From NCBI GenBank assembly GCA_009785605.1, contig WQVY01000001.1:1-64000 (forward strand): a DNA stretch of 64,000 nt, given 5' to 3'. Positions 18,876 to 27,896 of the stretch are shown one piece after another. The notes under the pieces were generated by a model, which saw only the letters and a program-made list of their open reading frames with translations, did not search any database and was not told where the DNA came from. Every line of letters starts with the position of its first letter. Positions within the stretch are counted from its first letter, which is position 1. This DNA comes from Defluviitaleaceae bacterium. Its GTDB lineage: Bacteria; Bacillota; Clostridia; Lachnospirales; WQUN01. The position numbers were made by a program, and so were the translations under genes.

Positions 18876-19328
18876 TTAACCGCGATATGTTGCCACTTCT
18901 TGGATTATTGCGTCTACATCTAGTACCATTTCCATCATGGCAATTTGGTCTTCATATACTGCTGGGTCAATTTCGTCTTTGACTTCTACAATGTGATACG
19001 CTAAGAGTCCCAACGAGACTCCGGCCAGTGGACCTGCATAGGTAGGATCACCAGAAGATACGGTTTCGGCTGCCAGGCCAGAGGCTTCTGCCTCTGCGCC
19101 ACCAAGCAAAATTACTAGCTCGGTATTGCCGTATTTTTCACATAACTCCTTAATCCTTGCCTGATTTTCTAGATCCATGGCACCGGCGCTTGTTCAGACG
19201 AAGCATTCGGTGGTAGAAAACACTACTTCCGCGCCGTCCACTGTGGCTACACAGGCTTCTATTGCCGGGCCGGGGATGCCGTCACGGTCGCCTAAGATGA
19301 CGATTTTCTTTCCGTTTAAAATTCCCAT
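18876..19328 (-). CDS. grdA: Glycine reductase selenoprotein A (UGA/Sec at 19194-19196)
   Basis: [62 protein letters not shown]...; two track ORFs joined through TGA. Confidence 0.95.
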
Positions 19329-19360
19329 GAAAATCTCCTTTCGATGATTTATTTGTTTTA

Positions 19361-19448
19361 TAAAGACCCTGGGGCTCTGCCCCAAGCCCCGTAAACTTTT
19401 TGAAAAAAGTTTAATCAAAAACTTTAAGGAATGCGCGTTGCGCATTCC
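19361..19448 (-). repeat. Composite multi-hairpin intergenic repeat between grdE and grdA
   Basis: GGAATGCGCaacGCGCATTCC, AAACTTTTTTCAAAAAGTTT and GGGGCttggggcaGAGCCCC-type inverted repeats in tandem. Confidence 0.7.
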
Positions 19449-19480
19449 AGGGGTTATTTATTTTTCTAGAGTGGTGAAAA

Positions 19481-19503
19481 GGTTTATCGGTATCATCAAA
19501 ACC
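19481..19503 (-). repeat. 23-bp interspersed repeat, copy D
   Basis: Minus strand GGTTTTGATGATACCGATAAACC. Confidence 0.65.
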
Positions 19504-19520
19504 TGATTTTATCTAGTGAG

Positions 19521-20807
19521 CTATACGGCTTTTGCAGTTAGATATCCATAGCCTAGTTCATTGGTTGCGCCAATTATTACTTGGATTTCGGCCTCGATAC
19601 TGCCGTCTGCGCGCAAGCTGCCTTCCCAGCCGCCTGCGATTACATGGGCTACTTCTGGGTAGCCGATAACGGTATCCATGGCGGGTAGTTCGACTACTTC
19701 GTTGGCGTTGCCGGCTGTTACTACTGCGTTGCCTAGTGGTGTAGAGTCGGCCAATGATTGGCTGCCACCGTCTTGTCCGGCGTATTCGTCTGTGATTAGC
19801 ACGGTTTTGATGCCTTGGGCTTCGATTTTGTTACAGTTCATAACCAGGTCTGCATCAGGGTTGCCGAAGCCTTCTTCGGAGATGATTACTGCATCTACAC
19901 CCAAAAAGCCTGTAAGCTTGGCTGTCATGTTACTACTGCGCTCTTTGTCAGCCAGGGTTACGTTTTCGTTTGTGATTATGCAGCCCATGAAGTTAATTGT
20001 CTTGCCGTGCTCGGCATACAAATCCATGATAACTGGGTTGTTGGCATGGATGTATGTTGGGTTTTTGTCACAGGCAGATACGCAGTTGCCGCTTACTATG
20101 GCACTGTCCATGATTTCTGTAGGGTACATGAAAGTGGGGACGATTTCTGCTACGTTTACACCGTAGTAGAAGGTGTTGTGCAATAGGCCTTGGGTTTGTA
20201 GCATATATACATAGGCTACCTTGGGCAGGCCTGGGTACTGGGCGGCTTGCTCTAGTATTGGCTTGGTTTCGTAGGTGGTGACATTGTCGGGTTTTGCCTC
20301 ACGGCCCGCTTCGCCCAAGTATACAGCTGCGCGGAAACCAGCCATGCGTACCACATATTCATGGTCATGCTGGTTGATACCGTCTACGGGTTCTACTTTT
20401 ACTACTACATTTTGGGTTTTTGAGAATGGCGTATAGTCCGCACCCGGCCCTGACATGTCTATTATACCTTCTTGGAAACCTACGATCTTGCCGGTTGTCA
20501 CAACTGCCGCGCCTTTTAGGACATGGGTGCGGCCGCTGCCTACTGTTTCAACATCGGCAATAAAACCTGGGAAGATGTTGCCAGAACCTTCTACTTTTAC
20601 CCTTGGCTCGATTACATCTTTAACAGGCAAGATACGTACCGACTCGCCTGGGCGGGCAAGAAAGACTTCTACGGACTTTATCCGGTCGTCTTGGCCGGCT
20701 ATTACGGCAAGTTCGGCTTGGTTAACATAAAGCGTGCCGTTCTTAACTGCCGTTGCCTCGCCGAATTGCACATCTTTGATTAAGATTTCGCCTATTTCTA
20801 AGCGCAT
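19521..20807 (-). CDS. grdE: Glycine/sarcosine/betaine reductase component B alpha/beta proprotein
   Basis: MRLEIGEILIKDVQFGEATAVKNGTLYVN..., SGNCVSACDKNPTYIHANNPVI around the pyruvoyl-forming Cys. Confidence 0.95.
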   Translation of the reverse strand: MRLEIGEILIKDVQFGEATAVKNGTLYVNQAELAVIAGQDDRIKSVEVFLARPGESVRILPVKDVIEPRVKVEGSGNIFPGFIADVETVGSGRTHVLKGAAVVTTGKIVGFQEGIIDMSGPGADYTPFSKTQNVVVKVEPVDGINQHDHEYVVRMAGFRAAVYLGEAGREAKPDNVTTYETKPILEQAAQYPGLPKVAYVYMLQTQGLLHNTFYYGVNVAEIVPTFMYPTEIMDSAIVSGNCVSACDKNPTYIHANNPVIMDLYAEHGKTINFMGCIITNENVTLADKERSSNMTAKLTGFLGVDAVIISEEGFGNPDADLVMNCNKIEAQGIKTVLITDEYAGQDGGSQSLADSTPLGNAVVTAGNANEVVELPAMDTVIGYPEVAHVIAGGWEGSLRADGSIEAEIQVIIGATNELGYGYLTAKAV

Positions 20808-21145
20808 TACATACCACCTCCTACTAACTCATCCAACTTAGCTTGCACCGCAGCAATGCCGCCTTCTTCAATTGCTTCCTTGTTGAAGGAGAACACCTTC
20901 TCGCCACCCTTATAGAATACCAAAGTAGGTAGACCCATCACTTTTTGGGCAATGGCCAAGCGCCTGTTGCCCGCTGTGTCCAGCTTGCAAAACTTAGCGC
21001 GGCCAGCATTTTTGTCCGCAAATGCCACAACCTCCGGCATCAGCGCCATACAAGGCTCGCACTTTTCGCTCCAGAAGTCTACAAATATCAGGCCCTGTGC
21101 CTGTAGCACTTCAGCATCGAAGTTTTCCTTTGTTAACTCAATCAT
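20807..21145 (-). CDS. trxA: Thioredoxin linked to glycine reductase (CEPC active site)
   Basis: FVDFWSEKCEPCMALMPEV, GLPTLVFYKGGEKV. Confidence 0.92.
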   Translation of the reverse strand: MIELTKENFDAEVLQAQGLIFVDFWSEKCEPCMALMPEVVAFADKNAGRAKFCKLDTAGNRRLAIAQKVMGLPTLVFYKGGEKVFSFNKEAIEEGGIAAVQAKLDELVGGGM

Positions 21146-21185
21146 GCAAATCTTCCTTTCTTTTATTTATTATAAGCTATAGTTG

Positions 21186-22166
21186 TCATGCGTTGAGCTT
21201 GCTCAAGTCCTCTGGTGTAACCCGGCCTTCGACATGCCCTTCTAGGTACCTTTCTGCCGCTACTGCCGCTATTGCGCCATCTGCAGCTGCAGTTACTACT
21301 TGACGAAGATACTTTTCCCTGGCATCGCCTACGGCATACACGCCGGGGATATTGGTTTCCATTTTGTCGTTGGTTGTGATATAGCCCCACTTGTTGAGTG
21401 CTACTTTGCCTTGCAAAAAGTCTGTGTTGGGCACAGAGCCTATAAATACAAACACGCCATTAACATCCAAGTCGGAAATCTCACTTGTTTTGATGTTTTT
21501 AACACGTACGCCCTCTACCAACTCATCGCCTATTATTTCATCTAACACAGAGTTCCAAATCCATTTGATTTTGGGGTTTTTCATGGCTTTTTCGGCGCTC
21601 ATTTTATTGCAGTCTAGTACGCCTTCGTTGTGGATGACAATTACCGTCACAGTCTCTGCAAATTTTGTAAGGTACATAGCTTCTTCTATTGCTGCGTCGC
21701 CGTTGCCTACTACTACTACATCCAGTTCCTCAAAAAAATCTGCGTCGCAGGTGGCACAGTATGACACGCCTTTCCCGCGAAGCTGGCCTTCGCCCTTTAC
21801 ACCCAAAGTGCGTGGTTGTGCGCCTGGGGATAGGATTACTGTACGGGCTTGGTATGTCTCACCGGTTTTGGTTGTGACTTTTTTTATTTCGCCACTTAGG
21901 TCAAGGTCTGTTACTTGGCCCTTTATGATTTCTGTACCAAAGTGTGTAGCATGGGCCGCAAATTGGTCCATTACTCCGGGGCCGGTGGTTTTTTCGTAGA
22001 AGCCTGGGTAGTTTTCCATTTCCATGGTTGTGGCGGCTTGGCCACCAGCGCGGCCTTTTTCTATTATTGCGGTCTTGAGTCGGGCACGGCTCCCGTATAT
22101 GCCGGCGGTAAGGCCGCCTGGGCCTGCTCCTACAATTAGGATGTCGTATGGTTGCGACATGGGCAT
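21186..22166 (-). CDS. trxB: Thioredoxin reductase
   Basis: IVGAGPGGLTAGIYGSRA, SYCATCDADFF, GVYAVGDAREKYLRQVVTAAADGAIAA. Confidence 0.95.
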   Translation of the reverse strand: MPMSQPYDILIVGAGPGGLTAGIYGSRARLKTAIIEKGRAGGQAATTMEMENYPGFYEKTTGPGVMDQFAAHATHFGTEIIKGQVTDLDLSGEIKKVTTKTGETYQARTVILSPGAQPRTLGVKGEGQLRGKGVSYCATCDADFFEELDVVVVGNGDAAIEEAMYLTKFAETVTVIVIHNEGVLDCNKMSAEKAMKNPKIKWIWNSVLDEIIGDELVEGVRVKNIKTSEISDLDVNGVFVFIGSVPNTDFLQGKVALNKWGYITTNDKMETNIPGVYAVGDAREKYLRQVVTAAADGAIAAVAAERYLEGHVEGRVTPEDLSKLNA

Positions 22167-22186
22167 TCTCCTATTCTGGGTTGCTA

Positions 22187-22543
22187 TTATTTGATGTGGC
22201 TTATAAGGTCTAGGTCTATTATGCGAAAATCTTCTAATACTGATTCGCTATAACTGCGCTGCCTGTCTGGAAGACGTGCTAGTGTGGATATTGCATCTTC
22301 TATTGTGCATAGCGATTTATATTCTAGTGGGCCGGTTGTGGGGGCTATGGCGATACTCTTGTATGGGGACTCGTTTGGCTTGATACTACCGCTAAGCGGG
22401 TGGCTTATGAGTGTTGCGCCTTTGTGGATTTCGTCACGCACGGCACAAAAAACATCTGATACACTGCCTTTGATAAAGCGTGTATGCATTGGATATTTTG
22501 CAACTACGGCAGTGTTGTTTGTGATTAGTACATGCACTACCAA
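22187..22543 (-). CDS. grdX: GrdX-like protein
   Basis: First gene of the operon; small protein with VLITNN...VSDVFCAVRDEIHKGATLISHPLSGSIKPNESPYKSI, as in GrdX. Confidence 0.82.
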   Translation of the reverse strand: MVVHVLITNNTAVVAKYPMHTRFIKGSVSDVFCAVRDEIHKGATLISHPLSGSIKPNESPYKSIAIAPTTGPLEYKSLCTIEDAISTLARLPDRQRSYSESVLEDFRIIDLDLISHIK

Positions 22544-22589
22544 TGCTTACCTCCCTTTGATGCAGTTGCATACAGGTTTCCTTAACAAA

Positions 22590-22625
22590 AATTTAACACA
22601 AAAAAGGAAACAGCATTAATGCCAT
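22590..22625 (-). terminator. Intrinsic terminator between glycine riboswitch and grdX
   Basis: Minus strand GGGAAATGGCATTAATGCTGTTTCCTTTTTT. Confidence 0.7.
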
Positions 22626-22689
22626 TTCCCTGTTAAGTGACGTTTCGAATGCATGATTACATACGAAATCGCGTATTCAGAGCCGGGTC

Positions 22690-22803
22690 CTTCCAGCGGT
22701 ATTTTTGCCTGAGAGTTTCGCAGGTGACTCGGCAGTTCACCTCTTGCCCCTTCGGCGCCGTGCAGGCTAACAATTGTACAGCCCAACGACTCTCCCGCTG
22801 ACT
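22690..22803 (-). ncRNA. Glycine riboswitch aptamer upstream of grdX-trxB-trxA-grdEAB
   Basis: Minus strand CAGCGGGAGAG...GGCGCCGAAGGGGCAAG...GAAACTCTCAGGCAAAAATACCGCTGGAAGGACC; P1 CAGCGG/CCGCTG. Confidence 0.93.
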
Positions 22804-22854
22804 GTCATCCCCTTGTATACAGCGAATTTTACTAATCCGCAGTTAGTTTTTACA

Positions 22855-22883
22855 AATGTATCATGTCACCTAATAAATGTAAA
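22855..22883 (-). promoter_or_regulatory. Candidate sigma-A promoter for riboswitch/grd transcript
   Basis: Minus strand TTTACA-17 nt-TACATT upstream of the aptamer. Confidence 0.5.
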
Positions 22884-22954
22884 GCGTTTAATAACGGTTA
22901 GTATTAATTATCATAATGAATTATAATTCATCAAAACACGAATCGAGGAAACAC

Positions 22955-23725
22955 ATGAAAATAGGCGTGATAGGAACCGGCACAATAGCATCGGCCATTG
23001 TAACCGGCTTTTGTAAAAAAGGTGTAGGGTACGAGTTTTTCTTATCCCCAAGAAATGCAGAAAAAGCCGCCACACTTACTGCTACGTTTACTAATATTAG
23101 GGTATGCGAATCCAACCAAGAAGTGCTAGATAGTGCACAGTGGATATTTATAACCGTGCAAAAGAATGCCTTTGACGCGCTAAAAGAGCTAAAATTTAGA
23201 AAAGACCATAATGTATTAAACATGGCAGCAGAGATGCAATTACCTTTTTTAAAGAGTATTACTGGCGAGACGGCCATACTTGCCCATGTTATTCCACTAC
23301 CAATGATAACGTGCGGCTTTGGCCCGTTACTTATATATCCCAAGTTGCCACAGGTTGGCGAGCTGTTTGGCATGGTAGCCGATGCTGTGTATCTCACAAA
23401 GTTGGAGGATGTACGTACGCTTCAACTGCTAAGCTGCCTAATGAGCCCATACTATATGCTTATGGACGAGCTTGTAAGTTTTGCAAGCACACAGGGTGTA
23501 GAGCAGGATTTGACTATAAAATTTTTACACTCATTGCTAAGTGCCTTAACCAAGCGCGCTGTAGAAACCCCAAACTGCGACCTGGTAGAGTTGGCGCATG
23601 ACATGACACCAGGCGGTTACAACGAACAAGCCATGAATGAGCTTGTAAATAACGGTGCAATAAAAGCATGGTACAGTACACTAGAGGTGTTACAAAAAAG
23701 GCTGGTAAATAGCGCTAAGGAATAA
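22955..23725 (+). CDS. Pyrroline-5-carboxylate reductase-like NAD(P)-binding protein
   Basis: MKIGVIGTGTIASAIVTGF; LAHDMTPGGYNEQAMNEL (ProC family). Confidence 0.8.
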   Translation: MKIGVIGTGTIASAIVTGFCKKGVGYEFFLSPRNAEKAATLTATFTNIRVCESNQEVLDSAQWIFITVQKNAFDALKELKFRKDHNVLNMAAEMQLPFLKSITGETAILAHVIPLPMITCGFGPLLIYPKLPQVGELFGMVADAVYLTKLEDVRTLQLLSCLMSPYYMLMDELVSFASTQGVEQDLTIKFLHSLLSALTKRAVETPNCDLVELAHDMTPGGYNEQAMNELVNNGAIKAWYSTLEVLQKRLVNSAKE

Positions 23726-23742
23726 CACTTAAGGAGGAATAC

Positions 23743-24531
23743 ATGTTAAAACATCATCAAGAGTCACTACAGCTAATGAAGGATTATTTCCAAAAAGACA
23801 GTGACGTAATAGCCCTAATCTTAGGAGGCTCTGTAGCCAAAGGTGAACAACGCCCAGACTCGGACTTAGACGCAATGGTAATTATAAAAGACCATGCATA
23901 CGAAAAAAGAAAACTCGAAGGCAACCTGGCCGAGTGTATTACCGGCATATGCACTTACCCAGAAGGATACTTTGACGTTAAATATTTTAACAAAGCCTAC
24001 CTAGAAGCTGCAGTAAAACTCGGAAGCGACCCTACACGCAATTCCTTTATCAAATCTAAGGTGCTTTTTTCGTCTGACAAAGACATCGCAAAAATAATCG
24101 AACAGATACCTATCTACCCAAAAGAAAAAAAGGCAGAGCGTATACAATTGTTTTACAGCATATTGCGGTATGCAAGCGGCTACTTTTACAATAGCGCAAC
24201 ACGCAACCAAGACCAGTATATGCTAGACAAATGCTGCTTTGAGATAGTATATGCGGGCTTGCGTATGCTGTACGTACACAATGAGGTATTTTTCCCATGC
24301 CACCTACGATTAATAGAGTACACCAGCCGCTTAAGCCATAAACCAGAAAACATAGTAGAACTGGCCAAAGCGGTTAATGAGAAAAAAGACACCGATTCTA
24401 AAACGGCGTTTGTTAACGCGATACTCAATTTTACCAACTGGGGACTTGACCCAAAGTCCGCAGTCCCCACCTATGTCGAAAAAATGGAGCAGACATGGCA
24501 ATACTCTGATGATAATGTATACGAACTCTAA
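23743..24531 (+). CDS. Nucleotidyltransferase-domain protein
   Basis: GGSVAKGEQRPDSDLDAMVII pol-beta-type GS...D.D motif. Confidence 0.8.
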   Translation: MLKHHQESLQLMKDYFQKDSDVIALILGGSVAKGEQRPDSDLDAMVIIKDHAYEKRKLEGNLAECITGICTYPEGYFDVKYFNKAYLEAAVKLGSDPTRNSFIKSKVLFSSDKDIAKIIEQIPIYPKEKKAERIQLFYSILRYASGYFYNSATRNQDQYMLDKCCFEIVYAGLRMLYVHNEVFFPCHLRLIEYTSRLSHKPENIVELAKAVNEKKDTDSKTAFVNAILNFTNWGLDPKSAVPTYVEKMEQTWQYSDDNVYEL

Positions 24532-24639
24532 TTAGTATGTTTGACTTTGACTTACCTGTAAGCTACACTTTGTCTGTTAAAATCAATTATATTTTAATTG
24601 ATAACTATGTAATTTTATAAACAAGAAGGAGAGATTGTC

Positions 24640-25644
24640 ATGAGTTTTTTGGAAAGCGTAAAAAAACGCGCCAAGTCTCAGCTAAAAACCATTGTCCTGC
24701 CAGAGTCATTGGAGCCGCGCACATTAAAAGCCGCGCAACAAATATTGGCAGAAGGGATAGCAAAGCTTATCCTTATTGGCGATAAAGCCGAAATAACTGC
24801 CTTGGCCAACGCCGAAGGAGTAGATGTTTCTAACGCAACTTTTGTATCTTTGTCCCAAGACGGCGGTCTAATCGAAGATTTATCCGTTAAGTTGGCCGAT
24901 TTACGCAAATCCAAAGGTATGACAAAAGAGCAAGCTTACGAGCTTCTTACAACCAACCCCATGTACTTGGGCTGTATGCTAGTAAAAGACGGAATTGCCG
25001 ATGGTATGGTTGCCGGGGCTGTTTATTCTACAGCAGATGTATTGCGACCCAGTTTGCAAATTTTAAAGACTGCGTCAGGGATTTCCTTGGTGTCGTCTTT
25101 TTTTGTTATGGTCGTACCCAACTGTGAATATGGCGCAGACGGTGTGTTTGTCTTCTCCGACTGCGGGCTGGTACAAAACCCCAACGCCCAAGAACTTGCC
25201 GCTATTGCCAAAAGCTCTGCAGACTCTTTTGCTGCACTTACTGGGGTTGAGCCGGTTGTGGCACTACTGTCCCATTCTACCAAGGGCAGCGCAAAACATG
25301 CAGATGTGGACAAAGTAGTAGAAGCAGCACAGCTACTAAAAGAAATGGCCCCGGATTTAAAAGCAGATGGTGAGTTCCAGCTAGACGCGGCAGTTGTGCC
25401 AGCCATTGGGGCATCCAAGGCACCCGGCAACGATGTAGCCGGCAAGGCCAATGTGCTGATATTCCCAGATTTGGACGCGGGTAATATTGCGTACAAGATA
25501 GTAGAGCGGCTTGCAAAGGCAGATGCTCTTGGCCCTATAACACAGGGTATAGCCAAGCCTGTGAACGACCTTTCTAGGGGATGCAGCGCGGAAGATATCG
25601 TAGGTGTTGTGGCAATAACCGCAGTACAAGCACAGGCGCTGTAG
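24640..25644 (+). CDS. pta: Phosphate acetyltransferase
   Basis: [77 protein letters not shown]. Confidence 0.96.
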   Translation: MSFLESVKKRAKSQLKTIVLPESLEPRTLKAAQQILAEGIAKLILIGDKAEITALANAEGVDVSNATFVSLSQDGGLIEDLSVKLADLRKSKGMTKEQAYELLTTNPMYLGCMLVKDGIADGMVAGAVYSTADVLRPSLQILKTASGISLVSSFFVMVVPNCEYGADGVFVFSDCGLVQNPNAQELAAIAKSSADSFAALTGVEPVVALLSHSTKGSAKHADVDKVVEAAQLLKEMAPDLKADGEFQLDAAVVPAIGASKAPGNDVAGKANVLIFPDLDAGNIAYKIVERLAKADALGPITQGIAKPVNDLSRGCSAEDIVGVVAITAVQAQAL

Positions 25645-25668
25645 CCTATTAATCCGTTATAAATTTCC

Positions 25669-25691
25669 GGTTTTGATGCTACCGATAAACC
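25669..25691 (+). repeat. 23-bp interspersed repeat, copy C
   Basis: GGTTTTGATGCTACCGATAAACC between pta and ackA. Confidence 0.65.
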
Positions 25692-25729
25692 ATTTTGAAG
25701 AAAACTAAAAATATAAAGGGGTAATATCC

Positions 25730-26920
25730 ATGAAAATCCTAGTAATTAACTGTGGTTCGTCATCATTAAAGTACCAGCTTCTTAACATGGCAGACGAGAG
25801 CGTACTGGCTAAAGGCCTATGCGAAAGGATTGGCATAGACGGCCGTCTAGTGCACGAGCGCCCCCAGGGCAAGTACGAAGCCTCCCCCAACATGCCAGAC
25901 CATGCCGCAGCAATGTCTGTATTATTGGACGCGCTGCTTGACGCTAACCACGGCGTTATAAAATGCAAATCCGAAATAGGCGCAATAGGCCACCGTGTAG
26001 TACATGGCGGTGAAACATTTACAGCGTCTGTACTAATAAACGACACCGTAGAAGCAGCAATTGAAGCCGTAAGCGACTTGGCACCACTTCACAACCCACC
26101 CAATTTGACGGGTATCCGCGCTTGTAAACAGCACATGCCCAACGTACCACAGGTAGGTGTTTTTGACACGGCTTTCCACCAGACAATGCCAGCCAAGGCA
26201 TACCTGTATGCCCTGGATTATGATATGTATGACAAGCACAAAATCCGCAGGTATGGCTTCCACGGCACAAGCCATAAATATGTGTCACAGCAAGCCGCAG
26301 AGTTACTGGGCCGCCCCCTTAGCGAGCTTAAACTCGCATCTTGCCACCTTGGCAACGGCGCAAGCGTATGCGCAATCAAGAATGGTGAGTCTGTAGATAC
26401 ATCTATGGGTCTTACACCGCTCGAGGGCCTTGCCATGGGTACACGCAGTGGTGATATAGACCCAGCAATTATCCCGTTTATTATGGAAAAAGAAGGGCTC
26501 ACTGCCGCACAAGTGGTAGACGCGCTCAATAAAAAATCCGGCATGTTGGGACTAAGCGGTGTAGGTAGCGACTTCCGTGACCTGTCCGCAGCAGTGGATA
26601 CCGGCAACGAAAGAGCCAAAAATGCACTAGATGTATTCGCGTATCGTGTGGCCGGGTATATTGGCCGCTACGCCGCATGCATGAACGGCTTGGACGCAGT
26701 AATTTTCACCGCCGGTATAGGCGAGAACGATAGCGGTATCCGCGCCAAGGTATGCGAATATCTGGAGTGGATGGGTGTAAGCATCAACGCAGATGCGAAC
26801 AGCAAACGCGGCAAAGCTATGAGTATCTCCAACACCGGCGATAAAGTACAAGTGTTGGTCATCCCCACAAACGAAGAACTTATGATAGCCCGCGATACAA
26901 AGAAAATCCTAGAAGCATAA
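25730..26920 (+). CDS. ackA: Acetate kinase
   Basis: MKILVINCGSSSLKYQL, RYGFHGTSHKYV, HLGNGAS, GVGSDFRDL, FTAGIGEN. Confidence 0.97.
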   Translation: MKILVINCGSSSLKYQLLNMADESVLAKGLCERIGIDGRLVHERPQGKYEASPNMPDHAAAMSVLLDALLDANHGVIKCKSEIGAIGHRVVHGGETFTASVLINDTVEAAIEAVSDLAPLHNPPNLTGIRACKQHMPNVPQVGVFDTAFHQTMPAKAYLYALDYDMYDKHKIRRYGFHGTSHKYVSQQAAELLGRPLSELKLASCHLGNGASVCAIKNGESVDTSMGLTPLEGLAMGTRSGDIDPAIIPFIMEKEGLTAAQVVDALNKKSGMLGLSGVGSDFRDLSAAVDTGNERAKNALDVFAYRVAGYIGRYAACMNGLDAVIFTAGIGENDSGIRAKVCEYLEWMGVSINADANSKRGKAMSISNTGDKVQVLVIPTNEELMIARDTKKILEA

Positions 26921-26936
26921 GAATGGAGACAAACCC

Positions 26937-27800
26937 ATGATTGTAAATGCAAAACAGATGCTGCAAAAAGCCGCACAAGGCCGGTATGCAGTACCCCATA
27001 TAAATATCAATAACCTAGAATGGACAAAAGCCGCACTCACCACCGCCCAAGAGTTAAACAGCCCAATTATACTAGGCGTGACTGGCGGGGCGGCCAAGTA
27101 CATGGTAAGTTTTTCGACAGTAGCGGCAATGGCTAGGGAAATGGACAAGGCCCTAAAACTTACTGTACCGGTGGCAATACACCTAGACCACGGTAGCTAT
27201 GAGCAGTGCGTAGCCTGTGTAGAGGGCGGGTTTTCTAGCATAATGTTTGATGGCAGCCATTACCCGTTTGACGAAAATGTTGCCAAAACCAAAGAAATGA
27301 TTGCCCTAGCTCATAAGAACGGCCTGTCTATAGAAGCAGAAGTTGGCTCTATTGGCGGGGAAGAAGACGGTGTTGTAGGTGCAGGTGAAATTGCAGATGC
27401 AGAAGAATGCCGCATTATTGCAGAGCTTGGCGTGGACTTCTTGGCCGCAGGTATTGGCAATATCCACGGTAAGTATCCAGACAATTGGGCAGGTTTGGAC
27501 TTTGCAGCCCTAGAGCGTATACAAAAAGCCACCGCCGGGATACCACTGGTACTGCATGGCGGGACTGGTATTTCCGAGGAAATGATTAAAAAAGCAATTT
27601 CTTTAGGGGTAGCAAAGATTAACGTAAATACAGATTGCCAACTGGCTTTTGCCAGTGCTACCCGCGAATATATCCAAGCCGGTAAAGACTTGGCTGGTAC
27701 AGGTTTTGACCCACGCAAGCTACTGGCCCCCGGCTATGAAGCTATTAAGCTTATTATCAAGGGGAAAATGGAGCTGTTTGGGTCTGTAGGTAAGGCATAA
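26937..27800 (+). CDS. fba: Class II fructose-bisphosphate aldolase
   Basis: AVPHININNLEWTKA, VAIHLDHGSYEQC, SIMFDGSHYPFDENV, LVLHGGTGI. Confidence 0.95.
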   Translation: MIVNAKQMLQKAAQGRYAVPHININNLEWTKAALTTAQELNSPIILGVTGGAAKYMVSFSTVAAMAREMDKALKLTVPVAIHLDHGSYEQCVACVEGGFSSIMFDGSHYPFDENVAKTKEMIALAHKNGLSIEAEVGSIGGEEDGVVGAGEIADAEECRIIAELGVDFLAAGIGNIHGKYPDNWAGLDFAALERIQKATAGIPLVLHGGTGISEEMIKKAISLGVAKINVNTDCQLAFASATREYIQAGKDLAGTGFDPRKLLAPGYEAIKLIIKGKMELFGSVGKA

Positions 27801-27807
27801 ATAAAAT

Positions 27808-27858
27808 TACTGGGCGTTTGGACACAATATTATTGACTCCAAACGCCCTATTTTTGTG
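27808..27858 (+). terminator. Terminator after fba
   Basis: GGGCGTTTGGAcacaatattattgacTCCAAACGCCCTATTTTT. Confidence 0.85.
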
Positions 27859-27896
27859 TGTTTTGTTCTGCCGACGAAGGAGGCATGAGTTAAGTC

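Noticed and set aside
19194-19445. N-terminal extension of grdA as a membrane/targeting peptide
   Set aside because: It is translation of the intergenic hairpin cassette; the canonical GrdA start MGILNGKK has its own RBS.
24540-24640. Possible riboswitch upstream of pta
   Set aside because: AT-rich leader with no recognisable aptamer motif or strong hairpin.
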